The translations under genes were made by a program, and so were the position numbers. Below are positions 11,672-23,259 of a stretch of DNA of 64,000 nt, piece by piece (within the stretch, counting starts at the first letter, position 1; each line of letters starts with the position of its first letter). The stretch is from Ulva prolifera (lineage: Eukaryota; Chlorophyta; Ulvophyceae; Ulvales; Ulvaceae). The DNA lies in assembly GCA_023078555.1 (NCBI GenBank), contig CM041197.1, positions 4,175,810 through 4,239,809 of the forward strand, given 5' to 3'. The notes below the pieces were generated by a model. That model had not been told where the DNA came from and made no database searches. It worked only from the letters and a program-made list of their open reading frames with translations.

Positions 11672-12724
11672 TATTTACTTCAAATATGCAGATTGCACTT
11701 GATAGAACGTAGCCTGTGCCTGTTCAGAGCTATGTGTTGGCCTGCAGCGCCCGCAGATTCGAATATGTGACACGACGTGACTTGTCTGAGAAGAGGTAGT
11801 ATTTGGTGTGTCTGAGTCCAGCAGCAAAGCCATGATCATTAAGGCGTGGCTTCTGAGGCGGAGTATGCCTGCATGTGCGGTTTACGCTTGTGAGGTCGGA
11901 GCAAAGATGAGCGCACATGCGTGATGTGGCGTTCGCGGCAACGGCAACAGCGACTGCAGCAGAGCTATACGGCAGGCCCCAAACGGCAGCAGCCGTCTGC
12001 TGGAATGTACCTCACCAAGCCGAGCTCAGAAAAGGAGAATTTTTGCCTGACATGTCTCAATGTGAAGCTGCGCGCGAGTGGAGGCTTGACAGGCTGTCGG
12101 CCACTAATACTTCGAGCGTCTCGTAAACTTCGAAGTTCCGGCACATCCGAAATTCCGAGCGGCACCATGACTTCGATTCAAGCACGTTCACACACATGAG
12201 ACCAGCAGAGGCTGTGTACAACCGCGGCATCCCCGGCATGCTTCGTGCAGACACGACAAGCCTGGGCAGCAGTTTCGATTTCGGTTGATCGATCTCGGGG
12301 GCATATGTATGCCGAGCTCCTAGGAGGAACGCATCGAGGGCCTCGAGCCGAAGCGCAGCTGGCGGAGATCAACGATCGCTCGAGAAGCCTGAAAGCAGCC
12401 ATGCACACCCTGCCCATCACTGCTTTCTTCCCTGACACATATATAGGGTAGGCCTCGACACGTCACATATGTCGATATCGACGAACGCTTATCTGAACAC
12501 GCTCCACATGTGTCCACGGAAGGCCTTCCTAGGAGACGCGTCTCCGTACGCGGTCAGCAGGGCATTCGTATGCGTATGGCAGGTGGGAGACTGCCAGATG
12601 ATTGCTTCATGCTCAGCCCCACCCTTGCATTGTTGTCTGCTGCTCATCGTCAGCAGCCTGAGCCTATGAAGATCTACAGCCATGGGCAGATCGTACGCGT
12701 TCTATGGAAATCTGCGACAATTCT

Positions 12725-12854
12725 GTGGCAATCCAGTGATACATGGCCGCTACTAGTAGTATACATAGTATACATAGTATACAGCTGGATGAACCTTGTA
12801 CGCCGCACCGTGCTTGCATCCCGTGGTACAGCGGCCATACCACTGACGTGCCAC
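12725..12854. repeat. Foldback element, long-loop form
   Basis: The left arm starts GTGGCAATCCAGTGATACAT and continues GGCCGCT. The right arm ends AGCGGCCATACCACTGACGT followed by GCCAC. The arms are imperfect inverted repeats of about 30 bases around a loop of about 70 bases that contains tandem TATACATAG units. Its ends match the 43-bp foldbacks at 31095, 45948 and 59374, so it is the same family with an expanded centre. Confidence 0.7.
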
Positions 12855-13153
12855 AACTTGAAGTTCCCTGCTGCCAATGGGCGACCTCAATTCTGTGCAC
12901 GTACGAAATCGCCCAGGCGATTTCCTGATCAGGAGACATATGCTTGGGCATCATACCTCCAGAGCTCAACTTGAAGTGATCGACTTCTCCCAGAGATCTC
13001 TCCGAGAGCAGTGACGAATCGCCTTGAAAAATGTGTGAGCTAGCTGGGCGCGCGCCTGTAAGCCTATGACACTGGCCCTTTCGCGTACGCAGCCCTCTAC
13101 AATTCTTGACATTGACATCTACGTGCAGGCAAGGTCGAGGCCAATGTGGCACC

Positions 13154-13275
13154 TGTATGTAGTTGCAAAGGACAGAGGCGCTGTCCTGAGGCCGGGCATC
13201 GAGCCGTTTCTCGGAATCCAACTGTATGTAGTTACAAAGAAGAGAGGCCGGGTACCGGGCCGTTCCTACGAAACT
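13154..13275 (+). repeat. Dispersed repeat also found in the helicase intron
   Basis: Contains TGTATGTAGTTGCAAAG, then GGCCGGGCATCGAGCCGTTT, then CTCGGAATCC, then a second TGTATGTAGTTACAAAG. The same order of blocks, in reverse orientation, occurs twice at 25556-25845. No protein or RNA function is visible. Confidence 0.6.
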
Positions 13276-15050
13276 ATATGCATGCATGACTTTATGTGAC
13301 CATAGCCATATCCAGTTCGGCATGGCCGTGTTGACCCCGCAGCGAGCATCATGGCTTTGGCCCTCGGGCCCGCTTGGCAGCTCAAAGAATTCTTTGTTAA
13401 CACGTGCGACAGAGCCCCGCAAGCAGCCGGGCCCCGCAGGCTGCGCATGCATGTGGGTCCCCGCACTGCCCACTCGTGGCTGCTGAGGCTGCCAGCTGGA
13501 CTCATATCCTGCGCTTCATCGGCCCACACTGTCACCGCGCTCCCGCATGCATGGTACAGAGCAACTTGCTGCAACATAGTTGGGTTTGCGGCTCACGGAC
13601 GGGCAGCCGCTTGATAGTGGTGCCGGGGCGACGTTTATTGCCGCCAACACTGGCGCTGTGCCATCTGAAGGAGCTCCAGAGAGCTGCAAAACAACAGTCA
13701 ACAGACATGCATGCACGTGTCCACCTGGGTACCTCAGGCTGATGTTATAATTAATTACCGGCATCGGTGATCCCGCCAGACCCAGCCGGGCGCGTGCCCC
13801 AGCTGGCTAGCATGCATTCGTGGTGGCAACACATGCAGATGCGAGTGCACATGTGTGAGTTACTAGTAACTGCTTGCAATTGATCTGAGCTCATGAGTAA
13901 CTGCTTGTATTGCCATTTGCCAGTACTGTGATCACTGGCAGTGATCAAGCAGCAAACAGTTGTGCTTAAGCATTTGTGCGAACCACATGTCGTGCAGCAC
14001 GAGCCGACGGGCAAAGGCGGATGCCTGTGTCATGGCATCGCATCGTTGAGGGGCCAGTGGGTGCTGGAATCGATTCCTTAGGCCTCTGACGATGCATACA
14101 GGTCCGCTGGCATATGCTGTACTTGTAGATGGGGAAATGAGATTTCGTCATTTGCATTCTACTCGGTGCTGTGCTGGAGGGTCCTTCATACCGAGCAGCA
14201 CCATATGAGGACGAGCCAGTGAGGGCATGCTAGCCAATGAAGCTAGGAATGGCCACTGAATGCCTGGCTGGCCGTGTTCGTTTCGCTATGAGGCCTCGCT
14301 CTGCTTCGGCTCGTAAATTGACAGACAGCGTCTCCGCCGCTTCTTCAATTCATGGACACGACCGCTATACCGGTCGCGGCGTGCAAGGATCCAGTGGTGT
14401 TGCCACAGCCGCGAGTGTGGCCGTCATGTCATTCGCTGCATGACAGTGCGCTCCATGCATGCTCATTGAATTGATGACGGCTCTGCACAGTACACGCTGT
14501 CGATGCTCGCCGATTGCTGCATTCTGATGAGTGTGCGCTTAAGAACAGTGACAGCTGTGGGAGGTGGTGTATGCTACATTGTCGAGTGCGCAATTCATCA
14601 TCTGGTTGCACATCTGAAGGCTTTCTCCGCCATCAGCTTGGTTCCGAGACAGCTTGATCAACTCGCCAGTCACGCTTTCCAGAGTGCAAACAGTTTCATT
14701 CGGCGATTCATAGCATTATATACATCTTGTGTACGTTTTTTACAACTGGAACAGATTGTGAAGACTGTGCGTGAAGCGCAGTGTTCAGTGCGAGCGTAGA
14801 ATTGTGAAGTGCAGCATCCGTCGGTACGACACGAACTTTCGGTACCGTTCTCATGTACATACATTGATTTTGGGATTGTTCAGTGGCATTCTGGTGATGG
14901 ATGTGGTCGCCGGACTTGATGTCTGCTATCCGAAACATCGGCGCGTCGTCAACGAGACACATCTGGCCAAAGGCCAGTTCAAAGCGCACTATCGCAATCA
15001 TAATGACGTTTGTGCCTACAGGATCACTTGAAAAGCAAGTTTTGACTGTG

Positions 15051-18000
15051 ATGGACTTGGCGTCAATGCCAGCTAAGCGGACGCCCAACACTGCGGACGT
15101 GTTCCTGGAATCGGAAGATGGCACGGAGATTGTCGTTGACCACAGGCTCTTGCAGAGAAGTGAGTGCTTGAAGACAGCACTTGACTGCGACGCTGAAGGG
15201 GCAGACAGGCCACTGGTGATGGTATCTGCGGACGTCCTGTCAGCGTGGCTAGCGTACGTGCAGCAGCCGGATCATCTGCATGGCGACATGATGTCTGTGG
15301 AGTCGCTAGAAGCTGTTCTGAGGGTGCGTCTTTTGTCTGATCTGCCGTGCTTCAATGCGCACGTCGGAGTGCCGTCGCGTTGTTGCTTTGGCTCCGAGAT
15401 GCGCTGCGTGTGCAAGCCATAGCATTTACAGATTGCATCATTCTCAGCTGACATATAGTGTTTCCTTCGACCTCCGTAGGCTCATGCGGCTAGATGGCCG
15501 TGAACTCATTGAGCGCCATGTGGCCCGAGCTGTCCGTGGCCACCCGTCCAGACTTGGCCATGTTCGCTCAGTGTTTCTGAAACATAATCGTTGTCTGGCG
15601 ACGCCAATCAATCGCTGTATCCCAGCGTTCAAGTCGTTGTGGATGATGGGCACACGCGTTGGACAAAAGGAAACGGTGTACCGCGGTGGTACGAATGTAT
15701 CTCGGAGATACCGACACTCAGCGCGCGTGCGACAGAATCAAATATGCTACACGAACACCAAAGGAATAGAATTGTACAATGCGAGGTACATGACCTCGAT
15801 GTAGCAGTTTCGCTTAGATGCTTTGATTTAGGTCTGTGCGAAGCAGTGACCCCTCGACGGCGACGGCTTACGTTAACGAGCGGACTCCAGGCAACCGGGA
15901 CTGACTTGTATGTTTGCATGCTCACCTAGCCTGTCCTCGACAATGTTGACTAGTATGGAGACCGGGACCAGACGGGAGCATTCAAGCAAAAGATTGACAC
16001 AGATTTCTAAGTTCTCGAAGGAACTGACAGCCCTGACCTGCCTCGGCGAAGAGTGTTTCTCTTTTTGCCATGCCTGCACAGAACTTGAAGGGTGTCTCTC
16101 AGAGATACACTGCTGCTGACGTTAGACGTCTATGTTGTCTGCATCTGGGCCACACTGATCCCTGCATTGCACATTCCCGCTGCTCTGCTCTCCCTGATGG
16201 CCATCAAACTGAACCATGCATTGGTTGATTGACTGCATCGTACAAGCTATCACATCGGAAGAACTGCACCCCAAGTGGCATTTGGTTGCCCGGGCCGGCT
16301 GTAATTCATACATGCCCAGCAGCAGACCAACAGCCTTGCATCTGGTGCTGACTCGGTCGTAGACCGGGTTTGCAAGGAGAATGCCCTGCACAGTGTGCCA
16401 GCTATACATCGTGAACCCAGCTATACACATCAACAAATACAGCTCAAAGCTGCGGCAGCGGGATACGGATATACATCCCACAGCTGCGGCAGCGGGCGAT
16501 ACGGATATACATCCCACAGCTGCGTTTCCACTGATGTGTGCACCCCATACATGCATGCTTTGGCCCATACCACGATTGGGCAGGTGCAATAGTCTGTCCC
16601 ATGTCCAAAGTTTGGTATTACTGACAACAGATAACTTGCCATCAGATCGATCATAGCAGATCACAATCGTTTGTCCGTGCACACAAAGCTGTACAGTCTG
16701 TCTCTCATCATGATGTTGAGTTTTTTGTGGCATTGAGCTTGGTTCAATTTAGCATGCCTGGTGGATCATCCGGATTTGAAGCGCACAAGGATCCCACATC
16801 GACCACATGTTATACACCCTGCGTGGAAAAGTGTTCATTCCATAGTTTTTTACGAAATGGCAGTCGCAGAGAATAATCACGAGCGGCCATGGAAGGGATA
16901 TTCCTCTGCCCTTCCGCATGCATCGTATATCCCTCGTTACGTCACATGCATGTAAATTCAAATTGAAAATGCGTCAGCAGCCTAAATGCACTATGTGGCT
17001 ATACCCCAATCTGCCTCGGTCAACAACGCAGCTCACACATGCAGCGCGGAGCTGCTCATAGAACAAGACAGTGCTAGTCACGGCGTATTGCACAGATGCA
17101 CACTCGTACTCATTACGCCCTGCGCTTGGGCCACAGTCACCCCCTCCACTGCTGCTAGAACATGCCATCTCCAACCAACTATGATGATTTCCATTGCATG
17201 AGCTTGACCAAAACCGTGTGTCCTGCAGGCGGCGGATCTGCTGATCGACAAGGAGACGACGGCGGATGTGGCGCACCTTATTGCAGGCCGCCTCTTCACA
17301 CTCAGCCCTGCCGGAGTTCCCGGGCTCGCCCTGAAGAACTCGCAGTCCACTGCGAGCCTCGAAAGCCTTGACTCCCCGCCGGTGTGCCACATATCCTGCC
17401 CCTCACGACATTGCTTTACCCAGATCCCAGCTATGTATCTGCATCCTGCATTCACCTCTATCCCGGTGCTCGTACAGCTGTGCCACATCGCCTCACAGGC
17501 CCGCCATGTGAGCACCCATGCGCTGCATGTGCCACCAGATGTCTCACCAGAAGTAGGACAGCGTCCCCACAGCGCCGTACGTGTGGCAAAAGCTGACACA
17601 GGCGCGGTGTGCAGGACAGCCCCCTGGGCCAGCCAGACAAACCGCGGTCCCGAGGCCGCAAGCTGACGGCCAACGTGCGGCGCCTCTTCTCCAAGGTCGT
17701 CCGCTCCTCCCCGCGTCAGCGCACGCTGCCCAGGGCCCCCAGCACGCCCAGCATGAGCTCACGGTCAGACAACACCGTCGAGATGGACGTGGATACTGAC
17801 AACACCACCGCGTCCCAGGTAACCCCCCAACCCCATTGTACCTGTGAGTTGGAGTTGCTGCACATCCATCGCCCGGGTTTCTCGCCGTGACCGTCACCCC
17901 GTGACTTCCCTATGTGCTCGACCTTGCACGGCGTGGCGACAGGCAGTGTAACGTAAAAGCAAATCTGAATTTACTGAGCCGTATCCTATTGGACATTGAC

Positions 18001-19890
18001 AACCCCGAATTAACGGGACCACATATGCCGAAGGGGTAAACCACCTGGAAACCCCCCTCAGACGACCGTACGCAACTCACAGGGCCTCCTCCTGTGCTAA
18101 GCGAGGTGGTCACGTACGGCCGTTTCGATTCCCCAAAGCGCACACAGAATCGAACCCACGACCTCCTGAAACGGAGGGGGTAGCTTTTAATCCGTCCTCA
18201 ACCCATTGGACCCAGTGTTGCAGACGGTGACACAATGTTGGTGTTGCTACAGGTGCTCAATCGTGTGTCTGAGGACCTCGCGCTGTCGATCCTCCACGCG
18301 GCGCCGAGCGTGTTCACGCTGCTGTCGTCGCTGCCGCCACGGCTGCACCCGCTCGCGCTGCGCGCGCACCACCCCTCCATCGATTCCCACCACTCCCTCA
18401 TTTTCCACTTCCGTGAAGCCAGCACAGCGATCCCGGCCGCGCGCGCCGCAGCCTCTGTCCCCCACATCACCTCCCTCGCATTCCACGCCGTGCGTACGCC
18501 GCACTGCCCCCTTGCGGCGCAGAACCCCACCCACGCGGCCGCCATCTTCCGCGCGATCGCCGCGATGCCGGGCCTCTCTAGCTTCACGCTGAAGGGCTGG
18601 ATCCTTGACCTCGACGGCGAGGTGCAGCTGTCGCAGCAGCTGCGGCAGCCGGCGTTCGGCGGCGGCCGCCTGCGCGCCCTCGGACTCTCGCACCTGCGCG
18701 CCCCGATGACCGTCCTCCCGCCCGCCCTTGCCGCCTTCGCCGGCACCCTCACGGCACTCGACCTCTCACACACGCACCTCAGCGACGTCGCTGCGCAGAC
18801 GATCGCGCTGTATGTCGGCGACCTCCGGGAGCTGCGGCGGCTGACCCTTGGGTACACGAACCTCGAGGACGGCGGCTGGGTCGCGCTCGCGCCGCAGCTC
18901 GGCCGGCTGAGCGCCCTCGACACGCTGGACGTGTCGGGTGTGCACGTGAGCGCACGCAAGTTGTTCTCCTGCGCGGCGCCTGATGGGTTGAGCGCGGTGA
19001 TTGATTACGCCATGGAGAGCGACGACAGTGGCGGGATGGATGTGGAGGAGGCTGGGGATCTCGTCGGGCCGCTGTGGCGGCGGCTGGAGACCCTCGACAT
19101 CTCGCACAACCGGCAGCTGCGGCACCTGCCGGACATCGGTGCGCGGCTCGCATGCATGGAGCGTTTGCACAGCCTCAACTGCGCTGGGATGGGGCTGTTC
19201 GGCGAGCACGCGGTGGATGCGCTGCGCGAGATGGCCCCGCTGCCGCTGCGAGCCGTCGATCTGAGCTACAACGACCTCAGCGCCGGCGCGGCACAGCTCA
19301 GCGCGTGCCTCCACCGTGGCTGGAGGGGTCTCACATCGCTGACCCTGACACACGCCGAGATCCGGTGCGGCGCGGCAGAGGTGCTTGCAGAGTCGCTTGT
19401 GGCTCTGCAGGATCTGCAGGAACTGCACATGCCACGGAATGGGCTTGCGCAGCGTGGCGCCGTCGCGCTCGCGCCTGCAATCGGCGCGCTGGGCGCGCTG
19501 CGCGTGCTGAGCCTCGCGCAGAACGAGCTCGGCGACGTCGGCGCGCACGCGGTCGCGCAACATGCGTCGCACCTCATGCATCTGGAGGTGCTGGATGTGA
19601 GCGGCAACGGCGTGGGTGCGGTCGGCGCGGCCGCGCTCGCTGAGTCTGCCGCGGGGCTGCCGCTGCTGCGCGTCGTGGGGCTGCAGGGCAACGCGCTCGG
19701 AGAGGACGGCGCCGCGGCGGTGGCGGAGGCGCTGACGCGGTCTCTGCGTGGAGGTGCCGGTGGCGTGAGTGACCACGGCGTGTCACCGTGTGTGTTCCGG
19801 CTCGGTGGGAACGAGGTCGGGCCGCACGGGGCGGCCGCGCTGCGTGCTGTGGAGTCCCGTGCTGTGATGGTCGAGCTCGATGTGCCGTGA
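15051..19890 (+). CDS. SKP1/BTB-fold plus leucine-rich repeat protein, copy 2
   Basis: Four phase-0 exons: 15051-15323, 17229-17381, 17615-17818 and 18253-19890 (stop TGA), 755 aa. Residues 12-90 (NTADVFLESEDGTEIVVDHR onward) plus AADLLIDKETTADVAHLIAG in exon 2 form a SKP1/BTB-type fold. Exon 3 is a basic, Ser/Pro-rich linker (RGRKLTANVRRLFSKVVRSS). Exon 4 opens LNRVSEDLALSIL, shares the RAHHPSIDSH motif with copy 1, then has about ten 28-residue LRRs of ribonuclease-inhibitor type (LTALDLSHTHLSD, LRVLSLAQNELGDVGAHAVA). The start at 15051 fits SKP1-like N-termini; in-frame ATGs at 15003 and 14901 are alternatives. Intron 1 is unusually long (1.9 kb) and intron 3 contains a SINE. A cytosolic or nuclear adaptor role is inferred. 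Confidence 0.82.
16448..16523 (+). repeat. Two-copy tandem repeat in LRR copy 2 intron 1
   Basis: A unit of about 37 bases (AGCTGCGGCAGCGGG then ATACGGATATACATCCCAC) occurs twice head to tail within the 1.9-kb intron. Confidence 0.85.
17953..18213 (-). mobile_element. tRNA-derived SINE, most complete copy
   Basis: On the minus strand the element begins GGGTCCAATGGGTTGAGG, an A-box-like D-arm, and has GTGGGTTCGATTCTG, a clear pol III B box, about 50 bases later. A body of about 170 bases follows (CACCTCGCTTAGCACAGGAG, TTTCCAGGTGGTTTACCCCT, CGGCATATGTGGTCCC). It ends in a short TTTAC-type tail. This tRNA head, unrelated body and simple-repeat tail is the SINE plan. It lies wholly inside intron 3 of the SKP1/BTB-LRR copy 2 gene, antisense to it. 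Three further copies sit at 38977, 57580 and 59220. A SINE depends on a partner LINE for movement. Confidence 0.8.
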
Positions 19891-22800
19891 GCCCCTCCCT
19901 CTATTGCGGTGCTTATGCATGATGGCATGATCACTGCGTGGTGTCTATGTGATGGAGTGCCCAGCAGTCGTCCTGCGGTGGGGCCAGGCCAGCTGGTGTG
20001 CTGCTGATAGTCAGGGCTGGGGAGGTGGGGCTAGGGACTGGGCCCGGGGAGATGCGAGATGCCTGATGTGCGCGGTGTGTAGCGCTGCCTGTGGTATGTG
20101 ATGCATATATCTAGAGGCTAGCCTGGCAAGCACATGCTGTGCCGGTCGTGAGAAGCGAACTATCGGTGGTGTGCCCCTGATTGCGGTGCCGCTGCTGCGC
20201 TTGTGGCCACAGGGGGCTCAGTGGATGAGTGTGGGGCCTGTAGTTAGAATGTTTCTGGATCCCAGGCTGACTGGGGCATGTTTTTCATACAGGCTAAACC
20301 TTGTGTGGGGTTCCTCCTGTGGTATTTGTTTGGTTTTTTCCCGGGTTTGTTTCTTTGCCGGCGGTGTGGCCATCTCTTTGGCCATCTCTTTGGCCGACTG
20401 ATCAGCAGTTTTCCCCCTGGGATAGCAGGGGATGTGAGAGCAGACAGCAGGCACTCAGTGCGTGCCTGCGCCTCCAGAGAATACGGTGTCCTCGGTATCT
20501 GAAACCCCTCTTTCTTGCTTGAGGGGCGCCCATCTAGCCAGCTTACACCTGCACAGTTTGCAGAGCCAAGACGGAGTCAACTCCGAGTGAGTGACCTGTC
20601 TGTCGCTGGTTGAGGATGGATCATCAAGTCCCCAATGTGGTGGACGAAAATTTCCTCTCTTGTTTGCATTTGAACCTTTTCTGTTATGGTCGGAAGTCCA
20701 CGCGTGTCCGTGGTGGGCTTGAGATTGCTGGCCCATGTAAAGTAACGTTCAAACTCCGTGGCTCGATATCGGTGAAATACTTGATGCAACCCTTCACGTT
20801 AGCTCCCACACCGCGCTCATTTGCAGCAGTACCTGACCAAGTCTGTGACGATTGTCCAGGTGTGATATGGCTTTAATTCGGTTCTTGGTGTTATTGAAGG
20901 CAAGAAGAATAAATCGATGTCAGATCTACAGCATTCCTACCCATGTGGAGGCATGGCCCAGTCCAAGAACGTTGTGTAAAACGGACGGCGGCTTCCCTTG
21001 TCAACATATGAATCGAACTGGGATGCTGAGAAGCTGTCTAGAACTGCTTTGTTACCAGCGATGCAAGGCAGCGCATCAGCTCTGACCATGGCTGCTCATT
21101 TACCACAACTACAAACATAGCCCCGATCAAACAGGACCAGCCGTTCAATATATATCGTTGCATGATCGAAGGGTCCGTGTTTGTCACACTGCTGGATCCT
21201 GTCTGACAGTGTGTGTCATAGAAATCTCCCCACTCAGATTCGTCATTGGTGATACACTCAGTACAAGCCGTCTGTTGACCCATGAACGCAGCAGTGGCTC
21301 ATCAAGGTGTTATATTTTGGCATCGGTCTCTGCCAATTCTGCTATGTATACACTTGTAGCCCCTGACACCTTGGCAAGGTTGCATGCGCATGGATCATTG
21401 CAATGGCCCGTGGTGTCGGGCATGCCTCAGGGCTGACTCAGTAATCACAACAATGGGACCAGGGTACCCAGTTCAAATTCACACACTCACAGCAGCACCC
21501 ACTCTGTATTCACTGCCTCACAACGACTCAGCGACGCCACTGTGAATCACTATGTCACTCTCACACAGCACCGCCTTGTGATCAGCTCTGCCATTTGATA
21601 AGCACTGTAGAACAGTGGCCCAGTTCCGGCTGAGATTGTGATGAGCTGTACAGTGCCGCGTCACGCGTGTGTTGATACTGCCAGGAGCAAGCTCTGCGTG
21701 TGTGGGACGGTGGCAGAATCTGCTCATTGACCAGGCAGGTACTGACACAGTACAGCGCTATCAGGCGGCGTTCAAGGCATGGCTGAAGCACATTCCCAAA
21801 GGCTGAGTTATGGTGGTCCTGTGGCCATCGTCTGTGTGAATGTATGGACACATACACCAGGTGCACATTCGCGAGTAATATGAAGTTCTGAAGGACCAGG
21901 TTCCTCAGCCATTATTCATAACAGTGACAAAGCGGTAATCCGGTGAGCGCATAGTATATCAGCATGCAGCAGGGATGAGCCCGCTCAACCGTGTGCTGAA
22001 GAACAGCTTCTTGCCAGTCTTGAGAGCAACAAGCCTTCGGGACCAGCTCATCACAGCAGGCCTGAGGTGGTTTGTTGTGTGTCTGCCAGCACCTGCACGC
22101 TGACAGTGCAGACGCTGACAGTGCAGACACTGAGCAGTGCAGAGACTGAGCAGTGTCCTGACGGTGCTGATGAGGATGGCATTTGTCATGGCAAGTATCA
22201 CAATGCTTCAATCAGAGGGGCGGGAGAGCACTTGAGGAACCTGAAACCCAGGCGCACTGATTCGTCTGGAGAAGCATGGGAGTTATTTGTAATGCAGATC
22301 ATGTGGAATTGAGTTATGCTGACGTACAGTTGCTATCAACAAGGGATCATGTACGCATCAATTCAGGACCTGAGCACTGTCATCAGCAGCACTGGATATG
22401 ATAGCTCAACTCATCTGGAAGAGTGACGCTATCTGCTGCACTACGGTGACGCCAATTGCGTGTTGAATCTTTTGCGACACTCGCAACAGCAATGCAACCA
22501 GTTGCCACAGCAAAGGTGATGCCACAATTTCTGGACTTCTGCAGCGTCTGCGTCCAGTATTGCACATACCCACTCAAGGCAACCACCGGCAATTGTAGCC
22601 ACAAACTGCAACCTATCGTCCATTCTGAGGTGTGCGATCACCTCCCAGACTCCACCCACGTGCGGTGAACCACCACTGGTGATGCATCTGGCTTGTGCAC
22701 TCACTTCAATGCAACACGTGGCCCCACACCACTGACTGCACCCGCTCAGGGTTCTCACACTGCACGGCGCCGTCAGGGCATTGCTAACCCACCACTCCAA

Positions 22801-23259
22801 CACAGCACACCCTGGACATCTCCCTGGACCAGGGCTACTTCCTCGACACCAACCACAGACTCCTGGGGTGGCGAGGATCCCGGGTGCAGGCAGCAGGGCC
22901 TCGAGGTGTGGTGTAGCAAGCCACATGATACGAGCAGCCAGTGCTGCCGGGGCGCCTGTGATGCATGCACAGACGGACGCCTTGCAGAGCGCACGCCGGA
23001 GTGACTGCAGGCACACCCACCCGCACACGTACACACACACAGCCACATGGCATCTGCTGTCATGCATGCGCTGGTGGCAGAGGGGCGCTTATTTGTTGCC
23101 CTGGCGGTGCTAACGGCCACTCCGAGTCTGTCCTTGGAACGCACAGCCATATGCGTCGGTGCTTTTGTTCAGACACGTTACGAGCTGACGCTGTGGTGCT
23201 ACCTGCCTCCACGTCTGACTTGGTAGAACACACGGCCATGATGGTTCTACCAGCCTGTG
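19891..23259. other. Spacer between LRR copy 2 and the helicase 3' end
   Basis: No gene recognised. The region contains a TCTTTGGCCATC doublet near 20372-20398 and a short tandem array at 22095-22155. The two flanking genes point toward this spacer, so it should hold both transcription ends. Confidence 0.5.
22095..22155 (+). repeat. Short tandem array
   Basis: Units of 15-16 bases of the type GCTGACAGTGCAGAC and ACTGAGCAGTGCAGAG follow one another about four times. Confidence 0.75.

Larger units (their letters stand above)
11672..15050. other. Region between the two divergent LRR genes
   Basis: These 3.4 kb should contain the promoters of both divergent genes. No additional exon was recognised. 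The stretch holds a long foldback element (12725-12854), a TATAC-rich microsatellite inside that element (AGTATACATAGTATACATAG), and a dispersed repeat at 13154-13275. Near 14389-14410 a half copy of the foldback arm (TCCAGTGG...TTGCCAC) occurs. Confidence 0.5.

Noticed and set aside
12664-13473. 269-codon minus-strand open frame
   Set aside because: It crosses a foldback and a dispersed repeat; its repeated LCNYIQ words come from DNA repeats, not from a protein.
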